Source: JARYGU01 sp033795365
Lineage (GTDB): Bacteria; Pseudomonadota; Alphaproteobacteria; Rhizobiales; Rhizobiaceae
Length of the DNA stretch: 64,000 nt
Direction: 5' to 3'
Assembly (NCBI GenBank): GCA_033795365.1
Contig: JARYGU010000004.1
Coordinates: 310,001-374,000 of the forward strand
Shown here in pieces: positions 33,928-42,288 of this stretch. How positions within the stretch are numbered: the first letter of the stretch is position 1; every line of letters starts with the position of its first letter. The translations under genes were made by a program, and so were the position numbers. The notes under the pieces were generated by a model that saw nothing but the letters and a program-made list of their open reading frames with translations, was not told the origin of the DNA and ran no database searches.

Positions 33928-36476
33928 GACGCCACCGGCTGCGGCTGGTGGCCGTTCACTGCCGCGAGCGGCCGATGCGTCGCACGCTCGCCGAAGGCCA
34001 ACGCCATCACGTCCTCTTCCGTCGCCCCGCGGCCGAGCTCACCAACGGACCGGCCTTCGCGCATGACGACGATGCGGTCGGCGACGCCCAGCACTTCGGG
34101 CAGTTCGCTCGATACCATGAGAATGGCGGCACCCTCCTGCTTCAGGCGGGCGATGAGATGGTGCAGCTCCGACTTGGCGCCGACGTCGACACCACGCGTC
34201 GGTTCGTCGAGCAGGATGATCTTCGGTTTGGTCGCGAGCCATTTGCCGATGACCACCTTCTGCTGGTTGCCGCCGGATAGTTCGATCGTCATCTTCTCCG
34301 GTTGGGCGGGCCGCACGCCAAGCATGCCGATCAGCTCCTGGACCAGCAGTGCAATGCGGCGGGGCGACAGCACCCCAAACCGGCTGTTGCCGCGGATCCA
34401 AGCGAGCGACAGGTTGTCCCGAATGGACATGGTGCCGACGAAGCCTTCCAGATGACGATCCTCGGGGATGTAGACGATACCGGCACGATTTGCAGCCTTG
34501 ATGTCACCGCCCATCTGGTCGTCGCCGAAGATGCGGATCGAACCGCCTTGCGTGTTTTCGAGACCCGCGATGAGGCGCAGCACCTCCGAGCGGCCGCTGC
34601 CCATCAGGCCGGCAAGCGCGACGATCTCGCCGCGATGGACGCAGAGCGACGCTGCCTTCAGGAGCTTGCCGTTCGAGACCTCCGATACCTCGATCGCCTT
34701 CTCGCGCACCTTCGCGGAGATGTAGGGGAAGATGTCGCCGACGTCGCGGCCGACCATCATCGAGACGATCTCCGCCTCGCTCGTCTCGGCGGTACGGCGC
34801 TCGCCGATGAATTTGCCATCGCGCAGGACGATGACGCGGTCGCACTGGTTGAAGATCTCCTCCATCTTGTGGGAGATGTAGAGGATCGCCGCGCCGCGCG
34901 TCTTGAGCTTGCCCATCAGATCGTAGAGCTGATCGCGCTCGCGGTTGGAAAGCGCACTCGTCGGTTCGTCCATCACGAAGAACCAGGCATCCGAGAGGAC
35001 GGCACGGGCGATCTCCACCATCTGCTGGCGGCCGATCGACAGCGTGCGCAGCTCGGCGTCGACCGCAATGTCGAGCGACAGCTCGTCCATGATGGCCTGC
35101 GCGTCACGCCGCATGCGAGCCCGGTCGAGAAAACCAAAACGGGTGCGTGGCTCACGCCCGACGAAGAGGTTCTCCGCCACCGTCAGATCCGGCGATAAGC
35201 TGAAATGCTGGTGGATGACGCTGATGCCCTTGGCATCATTCGGCGAGTGGAATTCGACAGCCTTACCGTCGACGGCAATCTCGCCCTCGTCCGGCAGGTG
35301 GACGCCGGAAATACACTTGACGAGCGTCGATTTGCCCGCGCCGTTCTCGCCAGCGAGCGCCACGACCTCGCCGGAGGTGATGGCGAAGGAAACACCATCC
35401 AGAGCCTTGACGCCCGGAAAGCTCTTCCCGATGCCCTTCAGTACGATGCTGTGGCTCGCCTGCGCAGCGCGGCGCGCCTCGGCTGCCGCTTGCCTCACGG
35501 CATCGACCTTGCGCCGACGCGTTTTGAAGAGCGCGGTCACGCTCTCCGGCTGGCTGGTCAGCACGGCGACAAGGATGAGCGCGCCGGTAACATAGTAGAT
35601 GTAGATCTGCGGCACCTGGAGGAAGGAAAGGCCCGTATTGATGACGCCGAGCAGCAGGGCACCGATGGTCGTGCCCCAGATCGAACCTTGGCCGCCGGAT
35701 AGCTTCGTGCCGCCGATGATCGCGGCGGTAATCGCGGTGAACTCAAGCCCCGTGCCCGCGAGTGGCTGCACCGAGCCGAGGCGGCCGATCGTCAGAATAG
35801 CGCCAAGGCCGGCGGTCGCCCCGGCGATGAGATATACCGAGATGCGCACGAGCTCGACCGGCACCATGGAAGCGCGCGCGGCCTCCGCATTGCCACCGAC
35901 CGCGTAGATCCAGCGGCCGTAGACCGTGCGCCTGAGGACAAACCACCAGATGGTGAGACACAGGGCGGCGATGATGACCGACGCCGGCAGCACGCCGAAG
36001 GAGGCGCGGCCGGCATACAGAAGAACGGGATCGGCGACGGGAATGCTCGAGGCCCCGGAAAGGCTCAGCGACAGACCGCGCGCAAAGGCCATAGTGGCAA
36101 GCGTTGCGATGAAGGGCGAGATGCCGGCATAGCCGATGAGAAGGCCGTTCAGGAGGCCGAGCGCGGCACCGGCGAGAACGGCGGTGAAGAGGGCCGCGAC
36201 GGCCGAGCCGGTGGAGACGAAGATGAGGCCTGCCGCGACGCCGGAAAAGGCGAGCGCGCTACCAACGGAAATATCGATGCCGCGCGCGATGATGACGGCG
36301 GTCATGGCAAAGGCGACGAGCGCGATGACGGCGCCCTGCTGCAGGATGCTGACGAAATTACCGGCCGTCAGGAAGCGCGGGTCGATCCAGCCGAAAACGG
36401 CAACGGCAACGAAGAGCACGACAACGAGGACGGGTTCGTTGCGACGAAACAGGGTGGACATCCAGGACATGGGCAT
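33924..36476 (-). CDS. Fused sugar ABC permease and tandem ATPase
   Basis: A single 850-residue reading frame joins two proteins normally made separately. Residues 1-~308 form an RbsC-type permease (RGIDISVGSALAF, GGTKLSGGQGSIWG). A charged linker (~315-342) follows. NBD1 has Walker A GENGAGKST at 376-384, signature LSIGRQQ and Walker B VMDEP at 501-505. NBD2 has a degenerate Walker A (GLMGSGRSE), LSGGNQQK and LLDEPTRGVD. No internal stop is present, and both halves have intact motifs, so this is a real fusion rather than a read-through error. Together with the lone permease at 31920 it would form a complete importer. Several ATG codons (36476, 36470, 36461) could start it; none has a strong ribosome site. 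Confidence 0.92.
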   Translation of the reverse strand: MPMSWMSTLFRRNEPVLVVVLFVAVAVFGWIDPRFLTAGNFVSILQQGAVIALVAFAMTAVIIARGIDISVGSALAFSGVAAGLIFVSTGSAVAALFTAVLAGAALGLLNGLLIGYAGISPFIATLATMAFARGLSLSLSGASSIPVADPVLLYAGRASFGVLPASVIIAALCLTIWWFVLRRTVYGRWIYAVGGNAEAARASMVPVELVRISVYLIAGATAGLGAILTIGRLGSVQPLAGTGLEFTAITAAIIGGTKLSGGQGSIWGTTIGALLLGVINTGLSFLQVPQIYIYYVTGALILVAVLTSQPESVTALFKTRRRKVDAVRQAAAEARRAAQASHSIVLKGIGKSFPGVKALDGVSFAITSGEVVALAGENGAGKSTLVKCISGVHLPDEGEIAVDGKAVEFHSPNDAKGISVIHQHFSLSPDLTVAENLFVGREPRTRFGFLDRARMRRDAQAIMDELSLDIAVDAELRTLSIGRQQMVEIARAVLSDAWFFVMDEPTSALSNRERDQLYDLMGKLKTRGAAILYISHKMEEIFNQCDRVIVLRDGKFIGERRTAETSEAEIVSMMVGRDVGDIFPYISAKVREKAIEVSEVSNGKLLKAASLCVHRGEIVALAGLMGSGRSEVLRLIAGLENTQGGSIRIFGDDQMGGDIKAANRAGIVYIPEDRHLEGFVGTMSIRDNLSLAWIRGNSRFGVLSPRRIALLVQELIGMLGVRPAQPEKMTIELSGGNQQKVVIGKWLATKPKIILLDEPTRGVDVGAKSELHHLIARLKQEGAAILMVSSELPEVLGVADRIVVMREGRSVGELGRGATEEDVMALAFGERATHRPLAAVNGHQPQPVAS

Positions 36477-36553
36477 AGTCGGCCGCCTATCGAACAGGGT
36501 GGCAGATCCGCCATCCGGAGGCGGTCGTCTGCACTGCTTATCACGGGTTGACG

Positions 36554-36588
36554 CGGCTGCCGGCGCGGGTCGTGCCTGCCGGCAGCCG
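36554..36588 (-). promoter_or_regulatory. Intercistronic hairpin after binding-protein gene
   Basis: A perfect 11-bp stem (36554-36564 with 36578-36588, 13-nt loop) stands 8 bp beyond the binding-protein stop and before the permease-ATPase fusion. No T-run follows. It is the strongest of three hairpins found directly after binding-protein genes in this window. Confidence 0.6.
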
Positions 36589-36595
36589 ATGCCGG

Positions 36596-37615
36596 TTATT
36601 TGCCGGCGGTCATCGCCGTGGTCGCCACCTTCGGGCCGAGCTGCTCAGTGTAGTTCTTCGCCTCGACGGCAGCCTTTTCCGTGTCGATGTAATCGAAGGT
36701 AACGCCGGCGGTCTTCAGCTTCTCCGCGGTCGCGTCGGAGGTGATGAAGTAGGTCGGCATGTAGAGATCTTTCGGCATCTCCTCGCCATTGGCGAGGCGG
36801 GCGGCGACGGCGATATTCCAGTAGCCGACGCGGTAGGCGCCGGTCAAAACGTCGATCACCATCTTGCCGCTGTCGATCAGGTCCTTCATCTCGGCGTCGC
36901 CGTCATAGCCGCCGTAGATGAGTTCCGAACCCATGGCGCTCGCGACGGAATCGGCAGCCAAGCACAGGCTGTCGGAGATGCAGGCGATCGCCTTCAGCTC
37001 CGGGTAGGTCGTGAGCCAGGTCTGCGCCGCGTTCGTCGCCTTGGCAGCATCCCAGTTGGTCGGCTCGATGCCGACGACCTTGATGTTCGGATATTCCTTG
37101 GCCATAGTCTCGACGAAGCCCTTTTCGCGAGTATCGGAAACGAAGTTGCCGCGGGCACCGACGAGCAGAGCGACTTCGCCCTCGCCGCCGAGCGAAGCGC
37201 CGATCGCGCGGGCGACCATCGACATGTTCTCGTAATCCGGATAAAGCGTCGAGTAGTTCTCGCCCGCCTCGACCTTGTTGCCCATGGTGATGACCGGGAT
37301 GCCGGCTGCCGCAGCCTTCTGGAGCACCGGCACGACGGCGTTCTTGTCGATCGGGTCGACGAGAATGGCGCTGACGCCCTGATTGATGAAATTCTCGATG
37401 ATGCCAACCTGCTTCTCCAGGCTACCCTCTGCGCTCTGCCAGGTGGACTTCACGTCGTAGTCGGACGTGGCGACGTCACCGGCTTCCTTCATGCGTACGA
37501 AGAAGGAGTTCTGCAGGTCGATGGCGGCAAGGCCGAGAACCTTCTCCTGGGCGGAGGAAGGCGTTGCCAGCGCAAGCGCGAGCAAGACGACGGATGTCTT
37601 CAGGAAATGACGCAT
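36596..37615 (-). CDS. Sugar ABC transporter periplasmic binding protein
   Basis: A 339-residue precursor with a signal peptide (about 1-22, LATPSSAQEK) and a Peripla_BP_4 fold: VLGLAAIDLQNSFFVRMKEAG, INQGVSAILVDPIDKNAVVPVLQKAA, then IACISDSLCLAADSVASAMG. It should deliver ligand to the transporter formed by the fused protein (33924-36476) and its partner permease. It follows the dehydratase gene by 140 bp and precedes the fusion by 119 bp, the latter containing a strong hairpin. Ligand unknown; operon enzymes suggest a nitrogenous or acylated sugar-like compound. Confidence 0.92.
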   Translation of the reverse strand: MRHFLKTSVVLLALALATPSSAQEKVLGLAAIDLQNSFFVRMKEAGDVATSDYDVKSTWQSAEGSLEKQVGIIENFINQGVSAILVDPIDKNAVVPVLQKAAAAGIPVITMGNKVEAGENYSTLYPDYENMSMVARAIGASLGGEGEVALLVGARGNFVSDTREKGFVETMAKEYPNIKVVGIEPTNWDAAKATNAAQTWLTTYPELKAIACISDSLCLAADSVASAMGSELIYGGYDGDAEMKDLIDSGKMVIDVLTGAYRVGYWNIAVAARLANGEEMPKDLYMPTYFITSDATAEKLKTAGVTFDYIDTEKAAVEAKNYTEQLGPKVATTAMTAGK

Positions 37616-37755
37616 GTTTCAGTTCTCCTCTGCCTCTAAGGCTTTACGTTCAAGGTCGGGCGGTTTTTTCGCCTCTTTCGTTCGTGGGCGGACCCATCCC
37701 CAGCGATAGACAGATCCGTATGGCGCAGGCGCCAAAGCGCCGGAGCAATGGGCGA

Positions 37756-38694
37756 TCAGGCGCCGAGGCCGTCGATGCCGGCGCCACAGACAAGACCTGC
37801 GATACGGGCATCGCCCGGCGGCTTGACCGCGCCTGCCATCAGCGCGGCTAGGGAGGCCGCACCGCTGAGATCGGCGGCAATGCCGAACTCGAACCAGAGA
37901 AGCTCGGCCGCCTTCTGCATGTCCGCGTCCTCGATGAGGACGATCTCGTCGACATAGCGGCGGGCCGTCTCGTAGATGCTTTCGTCCGTGCGCCCGCAGG
38001 CCATGGTCGCCACTTTCGTCGTGACCTGCGGCAGCCGCACGACATGACCGGCGGCGAACGAGGCGTGCAGCGTCGGCGAGCCGACCGGCTCGACCCCGAT
38101 CACACGGGCATTCGGCTTGGCGGCCTTGACGACCTGCGACAGGCCGGTAATGAGCCCGCCCCCGCCGATCGCCACGATGTAAAGGTCGGCATCGGGGATC
38201 TGCTCGATCATCTCGATACCGACGGTTCCCTGCCCCGCAACGATTGCGTCGTCCGCGAAGGGATGCATGTAGAAGGCGCCGATGGCTTTGGCATGGGCGA
38301 GCGCGGCTTCGTGCGCCTCGTCCCAGACCGTGCCCTGATAGCGTACGTCCGCGCCCAGCTTGCGGAGCTTCTGCTCCTTGATGGGGCTTGCGTTCCTCGG
38401 CAGGAAAATCGTTGCCGGCACGCCTGTCTGACGCGCCACATAAGCGGTGGCGAGACCATGGTTGCCGCCCGATGCAGCGACGAGCCCTCCGGCGATCGCT
38501 TCCGGCGCAAGCGACTCTACCCGGTTCGTAGCGCCACGGATCTTGAAAGAACCGCTCACTTGGAGGCATTCGAGCTTCAGGGCGAAGGAGTTGCGGATAT
38601 CGAACCCGCTGCAATGATCGAGCATCAGCACCGGCGTGCGTCGCACGAAGGGCCGGATGCGTTTGGCGGCCGCCTTTATGTCCTCATAGCTCAT
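37756..38694 (-). CDS. Threonine dehydratase-like PLP enzyme
   Basis: This 312-residue fold-type II PLP enzyme has the cofactor Lys in SGSFKIRGATNR, a substrate loop ASGGNHG and the phosphate-binding Gly loop IGGGGLITG. It lacks the C-terminal ACT regulatory domains of biosynthetic IlvA, so it belongs with catabolic or hydroxyectoine-type (EutB) dehydratases and serine racemase-like proteins. It should deaminate a beta-hydroxy amino acid. The start at 38694 follows CCGGAGG and overlaps the upstream deacylase gene by 11 bp. The RidA homologue at 29005 could clear its enamine product, an inference. Confidence 0.88.
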   Translation of the reverse strand: MSYEDIKAAAKRIRPFVRRTPVLMLDHCSGFDIRNSFALKLECLQVSGSFKIRGATNRVESLAPEAIAGGLVAASGGNHGLATAYVARQTGVPATIFLPRNASPIKEQKLRKLGADVRYQGTVWDEAHEAALAHAKAIGAFYMHPFADDAIVAGQGTVGIEMIEQIPDADLYIVAIGGGGLITGLSQVVKAAKPNARVIGVEPVGSPTLHASFAAGHVVRLPQVTTKVATMACGRTDESIYETARRYVDEIVLIEDADMQKAAELLWFEFGIAADLSGAASLAALMAGAVKPPGDARIAGLVCGAGIDGLGA

Positions 38695-39760
38695 CGGCAA
38701 GAGCCTCCGGATAGTCGGTGGCAAGCACGAAGCAGCAGTTGCCGGGCCGCACGCGCCCCGGCTGGCGCTTGGCGAAGACGACGCCGTCGATCGGATGGCG
38801 AAGCATCACCGGTTCGCGAGCGGGGGTGCGGAGGAAATGGATGCGGCCGGCGACCTCGCCCTTCCTGACGAAGCTGCCGAGCGCGCTGATCGGCTCGAAG
38901 ACGCCGTCTTCGTCGGAGAGGATATAGCCCTCGCTGCCCGGCACTTTCAGTACGCGGGCATTGGCTGCGGCCGGAATCTCCGGTTCGCCCTTGAGCACGC
39001 CGGCATGCTTCAGCACATTACGGATGCCGCGCCGGCAGATATCCAGCGCATCCTGGCTGACGAGGCCACCGCCCGCCATCTCGCTGCCGATGACCACGAG
39101 CCCTTGCATGTTGGCGGCCGAAGTCGACGTGCGCGTCTCGCCCAGATTGTCGACCATCACGACGGTCGGCGCGCCGAAGGCCAGTGTCGCCTTGATGTTC
39201 CGGCGATGCCCCTCGGGCGTCGGTGACGGCTCGATGATCGCGCTTGGGAGGATCATGAGGGACGAGCCGCCGGAATGGAGATCGAGGAAGTAATCCGAGA
39301 TCGGGAAGAGGCAATCGTTCACATAGGCTGCGATCTGACTGGTCAGCGTGCCGTTGAAATCGCCTGGAAAACTACGGTTGAAGTTGAGGCCGTCCACCGG
39401 CGAGGTGCGTGTTCCCGCCTCCACGGCGCGTATATTGATCGCAGGGATCGCGATGATGCGGCCGGAAACCTCTTTCGGATCGATCTCGCGCAGGAGTTCG
39501 CCAAGCGCGATTGGACCTTCATATTCATCGCCATGGTTGCCCGCCTCGACCAGCACGGTTGGACCGGTACCGTTCTTGACGACGGCAAGCGGGACCTGCA
39601 CAGCACCCCAGGCGTCGTCATGCGGAGATTGGGGCACGGCGAAGTAGCCGATCTGCTTGCCCGGACGGTCGAGGTCGATCGAGGTGAAGACGCTGTAGCG
39701 TCGGGGGGCCGGCCGTCTGCGCTCCGTATCCTGCGATGTGACGACCGTTAAATTTGTCAT
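38684..39760 (-). CDS. Succinylglutamate desuccinylase/aspartoacylase-family deacylase (DoeB-like)
   Basis: A 358-residue M14-like zinc amidohydrolase with the metal motif GNHGDEYEG (His and Glu ligands), the DLHSGG His ligand and the conserved NFNRSFPG segment. The family removes acyl groups from amino acids (AstE, aspartoacylase, N-acetyl-diaminobutyrate deacetylase DoeB/EutE). It is the first gene of the eight-gene minus-strand operon and overlaps the dehydratase gene. The DoeB-like/EutB-like pair resembles part of ectoine degradation, but EutA, EutC and DoeA types are absent here. The ATG at 39760 is preferred to an in-frame GTG at 39769; neither has a strong ribosome site. Confidence 0.85.
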   Translation of the reverse strand: MTNLTVVTSQDTERRRPAPRRYSVFTSIDLDRPGKQIGYFAVPQSPHDDAWGAVQVPLAVVKNGTGPTVLVEAGNHGDEYEGPIALGELLREIDPKEVSGRIIAIPAINIRAVEAGTRTSPVDGLNFNRSFPGDFNGTLTSQIAAYVNDCLFPISDYFLDLHSGGSSLMILPSAIIEPSPTPEGHRRNIKATLAFGAPTVVMVDNLGETRTSTSAANMQGLVVIGSEMAGGGLVSQDALDICRRGIRNVLKHAGVLKGEPEIPAAANARVLKVPGSEGYILSDEDGVFEPISALGSFVRKGEVAGRIHFLRTPAREPVMLRHPIDGVVFAKRQPGRVRPGNCCFVLATDYPEALADEL

Positions 39761-39819
39761 TTCACCCACTCAGATTTTTCTTGTGAGAGCGATCATGACG
39801 GTTTTATATATGGTGTCAA

Positions 39820-39834
39820 GTTCGAATATGAAAC
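39820..39834. promoter_or_regulatory. Candidate IclR operator
   Basis: GTTCGAATATGAAAC is an imperfect inverted repeat (GTTC / GAAAC arms) in the 142-bp gap between the divergent deacylase and IclR genes. IclR-family sites are often A/T-rich palindromes of this size. Position supports a role in controlling both operons; the sequence alone is weak. Confidence 0.35.
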
Positions 39835-39902
39835 GAAGAAGCTGCACATGACAAGCCGAGCCGCATTTCTCTATGGTTGCCCTCCCAAGGAGGATGCGAT
39901 CA

Positions 39903-40694
39903 ATGAGCGATGATATGAGTGAAAACAACAAGCCGTCCTATTCCGCACCCGCGCTGACCAAAGGCCTTGAAGTGCTGGAGCTTTTGGCAGAGGCCCGCGC
40001 CCCCTTGACGATGAAGGCGATCGCCGACCGTCTCGGCCGCTCGAAAAACGAGATCTTTCGCATGCTCGTCGCGCTTCAGGATCGCGGCTATATCGAACGC
40101 GATCCTGAAACCGACGCCTTCTCCCTGACGGACCGCCTGTTCAAGCTCGGCCTGCACACACCGAGCGCACAGGACTTGATGACCGTTGCCATGCCGGAAC
40201 TGGCAACCGTCGCCGCGGAAAGTCAGCAGTCGCCGCATCTTGTCGTCGTTCATCACGGGCTGACCGTCGTCACGGCCGCGGTGCCGGGTGGCGAGGACAT
40301 GTCGCTGACGCTGCGGCTCGGTTACGGGCGTATTGCGACGGATGCAACCTCGGGCCAGTTGATCCTCGCCTTCCAGCCGCCGGATGTGCTTAAGCGCATG
40401 ATCGATGAATGCCAGGCGCATTCATCAACGCCGATCGACCGTAAGAAACTCGAAGAGGAACTCGCCGTCATCCAATCGCGCGGCTACGAAATGCGGCCCA
40501 GCCGCGACCTCATCGGCATCACCGACATTTGCTGCCCGATCATCGGCGCGGACGGCAACGCCGTCGCCTCAATCATCATCGCCTACATCAATCGGCACAT
40601 CCGGCCGAGCCGCCACGACTTCACGCTGGGCGTGTTGCAGTCGGCCTGCCAGCGCATCTCGGCGAAGCTGTCGCCGCGGGTGCGACACCAATAG
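39903..40694 (+). CDS. IclR-family transcriptional regulator
   Basis: A 263-residue regulator with an N-terminal winged helix (ALTKGLEVLELLAEARAPLTMKAIADRLG, then SKNEIFRMLVALQDRGYI). The IclR effector domain follows, including LRLGYGRIATDATSGQLIL and ITDICCPIIGADGNAVASI, the Cys-containing strand typical of the ligand pocket. An AAGGAGG site lies 9 bp before the ATG at 39903. It is divergent from the eight-gene catabolic operon and leads the nanEK-SDR-M20 operon, whose next gene starts 9 bp downstream. It probably represses or activates both. Confidence 0.9.
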   Translation: MSDDMSENNKPSYSAPALTKGLEVLELLAEARAPLTMKAIADRLGRSKNEIFRMLVALQDRGYIERDPETDAFSLTDRLFKLGLHTPSAQDLMTVAMPELATVAAESQQSPHLVVVHHGLTVVTAAVPGGEDMSLTLRLGYGRIATDATSGQLILAFQPPDVLKRMIDECQAHSSTPIDRKKLEEELAVIQSRGYEMRPSRDLIGITDICCPIIGADGNAVASIIIAYINRHIRPSRHDFTLGVLQSACQRISAKLSPRVRHQ

Positions 40695-40703
40695 GAGACG
40701 GAA

Positions 40704-42254
40704 TTGCCCAGCCACGGCACGCAACAGATCGACCGGCAATCCCTTCGCCACAGCCTGATCGTGTCGTGCCAGCCGGTTCCCGACGGGCCGACGGACACGC
40801 CCGACTTCGTCGTCGGTTTCGCTCGGGCCGCGGTCGCCGCGGGCGCGGCAGCCGTGCGCATCGAATCTGTCCGCTACGTTGCCGCCGTCCGCAAGGCCGT
40901 CACCGTTCCCGTCATCGGCATCGTCAAGCGCGACCTCGACGACAGCTCAGTGCGCATCACCCCTTATCGCCACGACGTTACGGCACTCGCTGGCGCCGGC
41001 GCGGACATCATCGCGTTCGACGCTACGGACCGGGTTCGCCCGGAACCCGTTGCCGCGCTCATCGAGGCGATCCGGCAGGAGGGCAAGCTTGCCATGGCGG
41101 ATTGCTCCTCGATCGAGGATGCCAAGGCTGCGCTGGCGCTCGGCGTCGACTTCGTCGGAACGACGCTGTCCGGCTATGTCGGCGGGCCAGTTCCCGACGT
41201 GCCCGACATCGCCCTCATTGCCGCCCTGCGGGCGCTGACCCCGCATGTCATCGCCGAAGGCCGCCTCAAGGTCCCCGCCGATGCCGCCGCCGCCGCCGAA
41301 GCCGGTGCCTTCGCAGTCGTCGTCGGCTCCGCCATCACGCGCACCGAACATGCGACCGACTGGTTCCTCAGGGCGGTGCGCGATGGTTTTCGAGCGCAAG
41401 AGGCCGCAGAACGGCAGACACTCGCCGTCGATCTCGGCGGAACGAAGACGCTCGCTGCTCTCGTGCGCGGCGGAACGGTCGTCTCGTCCATCACCGTCCC
41501 GACAGAGCGGGCGGCTGGACCCGCTGCCTGGCTCGAGGCCGTGCGCCGCGCGGCCGACATCTGGCAGCCCCTTGAGACGCAGACGGTCGGCCTTGCCGTC
41601 ACCGGCGTCGTGCGCAATGGCCTCTGGTCGGCATTGAATCGCGAAACTCTGCCCGTCCCGGACGGCTTTCCGCTCATCGGAACGGCTAAACGACTCTTTC
41701 CAGAATGCCGTATCGTCGCGGCCAACGACGCACAGGCGGCCGCCTGGGGCGAATACCGTCACGGAGCGGGCCGCGGGGCGGAGAGCCTCGTCTATCTCAC
41801 CATTTCCACCGGTGTCGGCGGCGGCATTATCCTCGAGGGCAAGCTGAGATCAGGTCTCGCCGGCCATTTCGGCCAGACGGGACACGCCTTTGCGGCAAGC
41901 CCGTTCGAAAATGCCGTCAGCGGCCGATGGATCGCCGGAAAGGCAGCAGAGGCCGGCCACCCGGTCGATGCGAAGGCAGTCTTTGCCGCAGCCTCCGCCG
42001 GAGAGCCCTGGGCCTCGGGCATCATTGCGGAAAGTACGCGCCGCGTCGCAGGTCTTTGCCGCGACATCAAACTGGCGCTCGACGTTGACCGCATCGTGAT
42101 CGGCGGTGGTATCGGGCTTGCCGAGGGCTTTTTTGCGGCCGTGCGAGGCTTTGCCGACGAGGCCCCGCCGCATCTGCGCCCTGACATATACCCCGCCACG
42201 CTCGGCGGCGATGCTGGCGTGATCGGCGCCGCAGCGCTGGCAAACCGCGTCTGA
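40704..42254 (+). CDS. Fused NanE (ManNAc-6-P epimerase)-NanK (ROK kinase) protein
   Basis: A 516-residue bifunctional protein. Residues 1-~232 form a NanE-type TIM barrel with the catalytic Lys75 in GIVKRDL and the general acid Glu185 in IAEGRL. Residues ~238-516 form a ROK kinase with the phosphate loop AVDLGGTKTL, the ISTGVGGGIILEG segment and GGDAGVIGAA. By family it would phosphorylate ManNAc and epimerise it to GlcNAc-6-P. The usual ROK zinc motif (CxCGxxGCxE) is replaced by a Cys-free stretch after GHFGQTGHAF. No sialic-acid lyase is nearby, so the amino sugar may differ from sialate-derived ManNAc. Translation begins at TTG with AGGAG upstream. Confidence 0.88.
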   Translation: MPSHGTQQIDRQSLRHSLIVSCQPVPDGPTDTPDFVVGFARAAVAAGAAAVRIESVRYVAAVRKAVTVPVIGIVKRDLDDSSVRITPYRHDVTALAGAGADIIAFDATDRVRPEPVAALIEAIRQEGKLAMADCSSIEDAKAALALGVDFVGTTLSGYVGGPVPDVPDIALIAALRALTPHVIAEGRLKVPADAAAAAEAGAFAVVVGSAITRTEHATDWFLRAVRDGFRAQEAAERQTLAVDLGGTKTLAALVRGGTVVSSITVPTERAAGPAAWLEAVRRAADIWQPLETQTVGLAVTGVVRNGLWSALNRETLPVPDGFPLIGTAKRLFPECRIVAANDAQAAAWGEYRHGAGRGAESLVYLTISTGVGGGIILEGKLRSGLAGHFGQTGHAFAASPFENAVSGRWIAGKAAEAGHPVDAKAVFAAASAGEPWASGIIAESTRRVAGLCRDIKLALDVDRIVIGGGIGLAEGFFAAVRGFADEAPPHLRPDIYPATLGGDAGVIGAAALANRV

Positions 42255-42288
42255 AAAGGCTGAAAACGAAAGAATAGAGGAGAACGCG

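Noticed and set aside
37659..37673. Small GGCG-T6-CGCC hairpin between the dehydratase and binding-protein genes
   Set aside because: Only a four-base stem with the T-run inside the loop; not stable enough to call a terminator or regulatory element.
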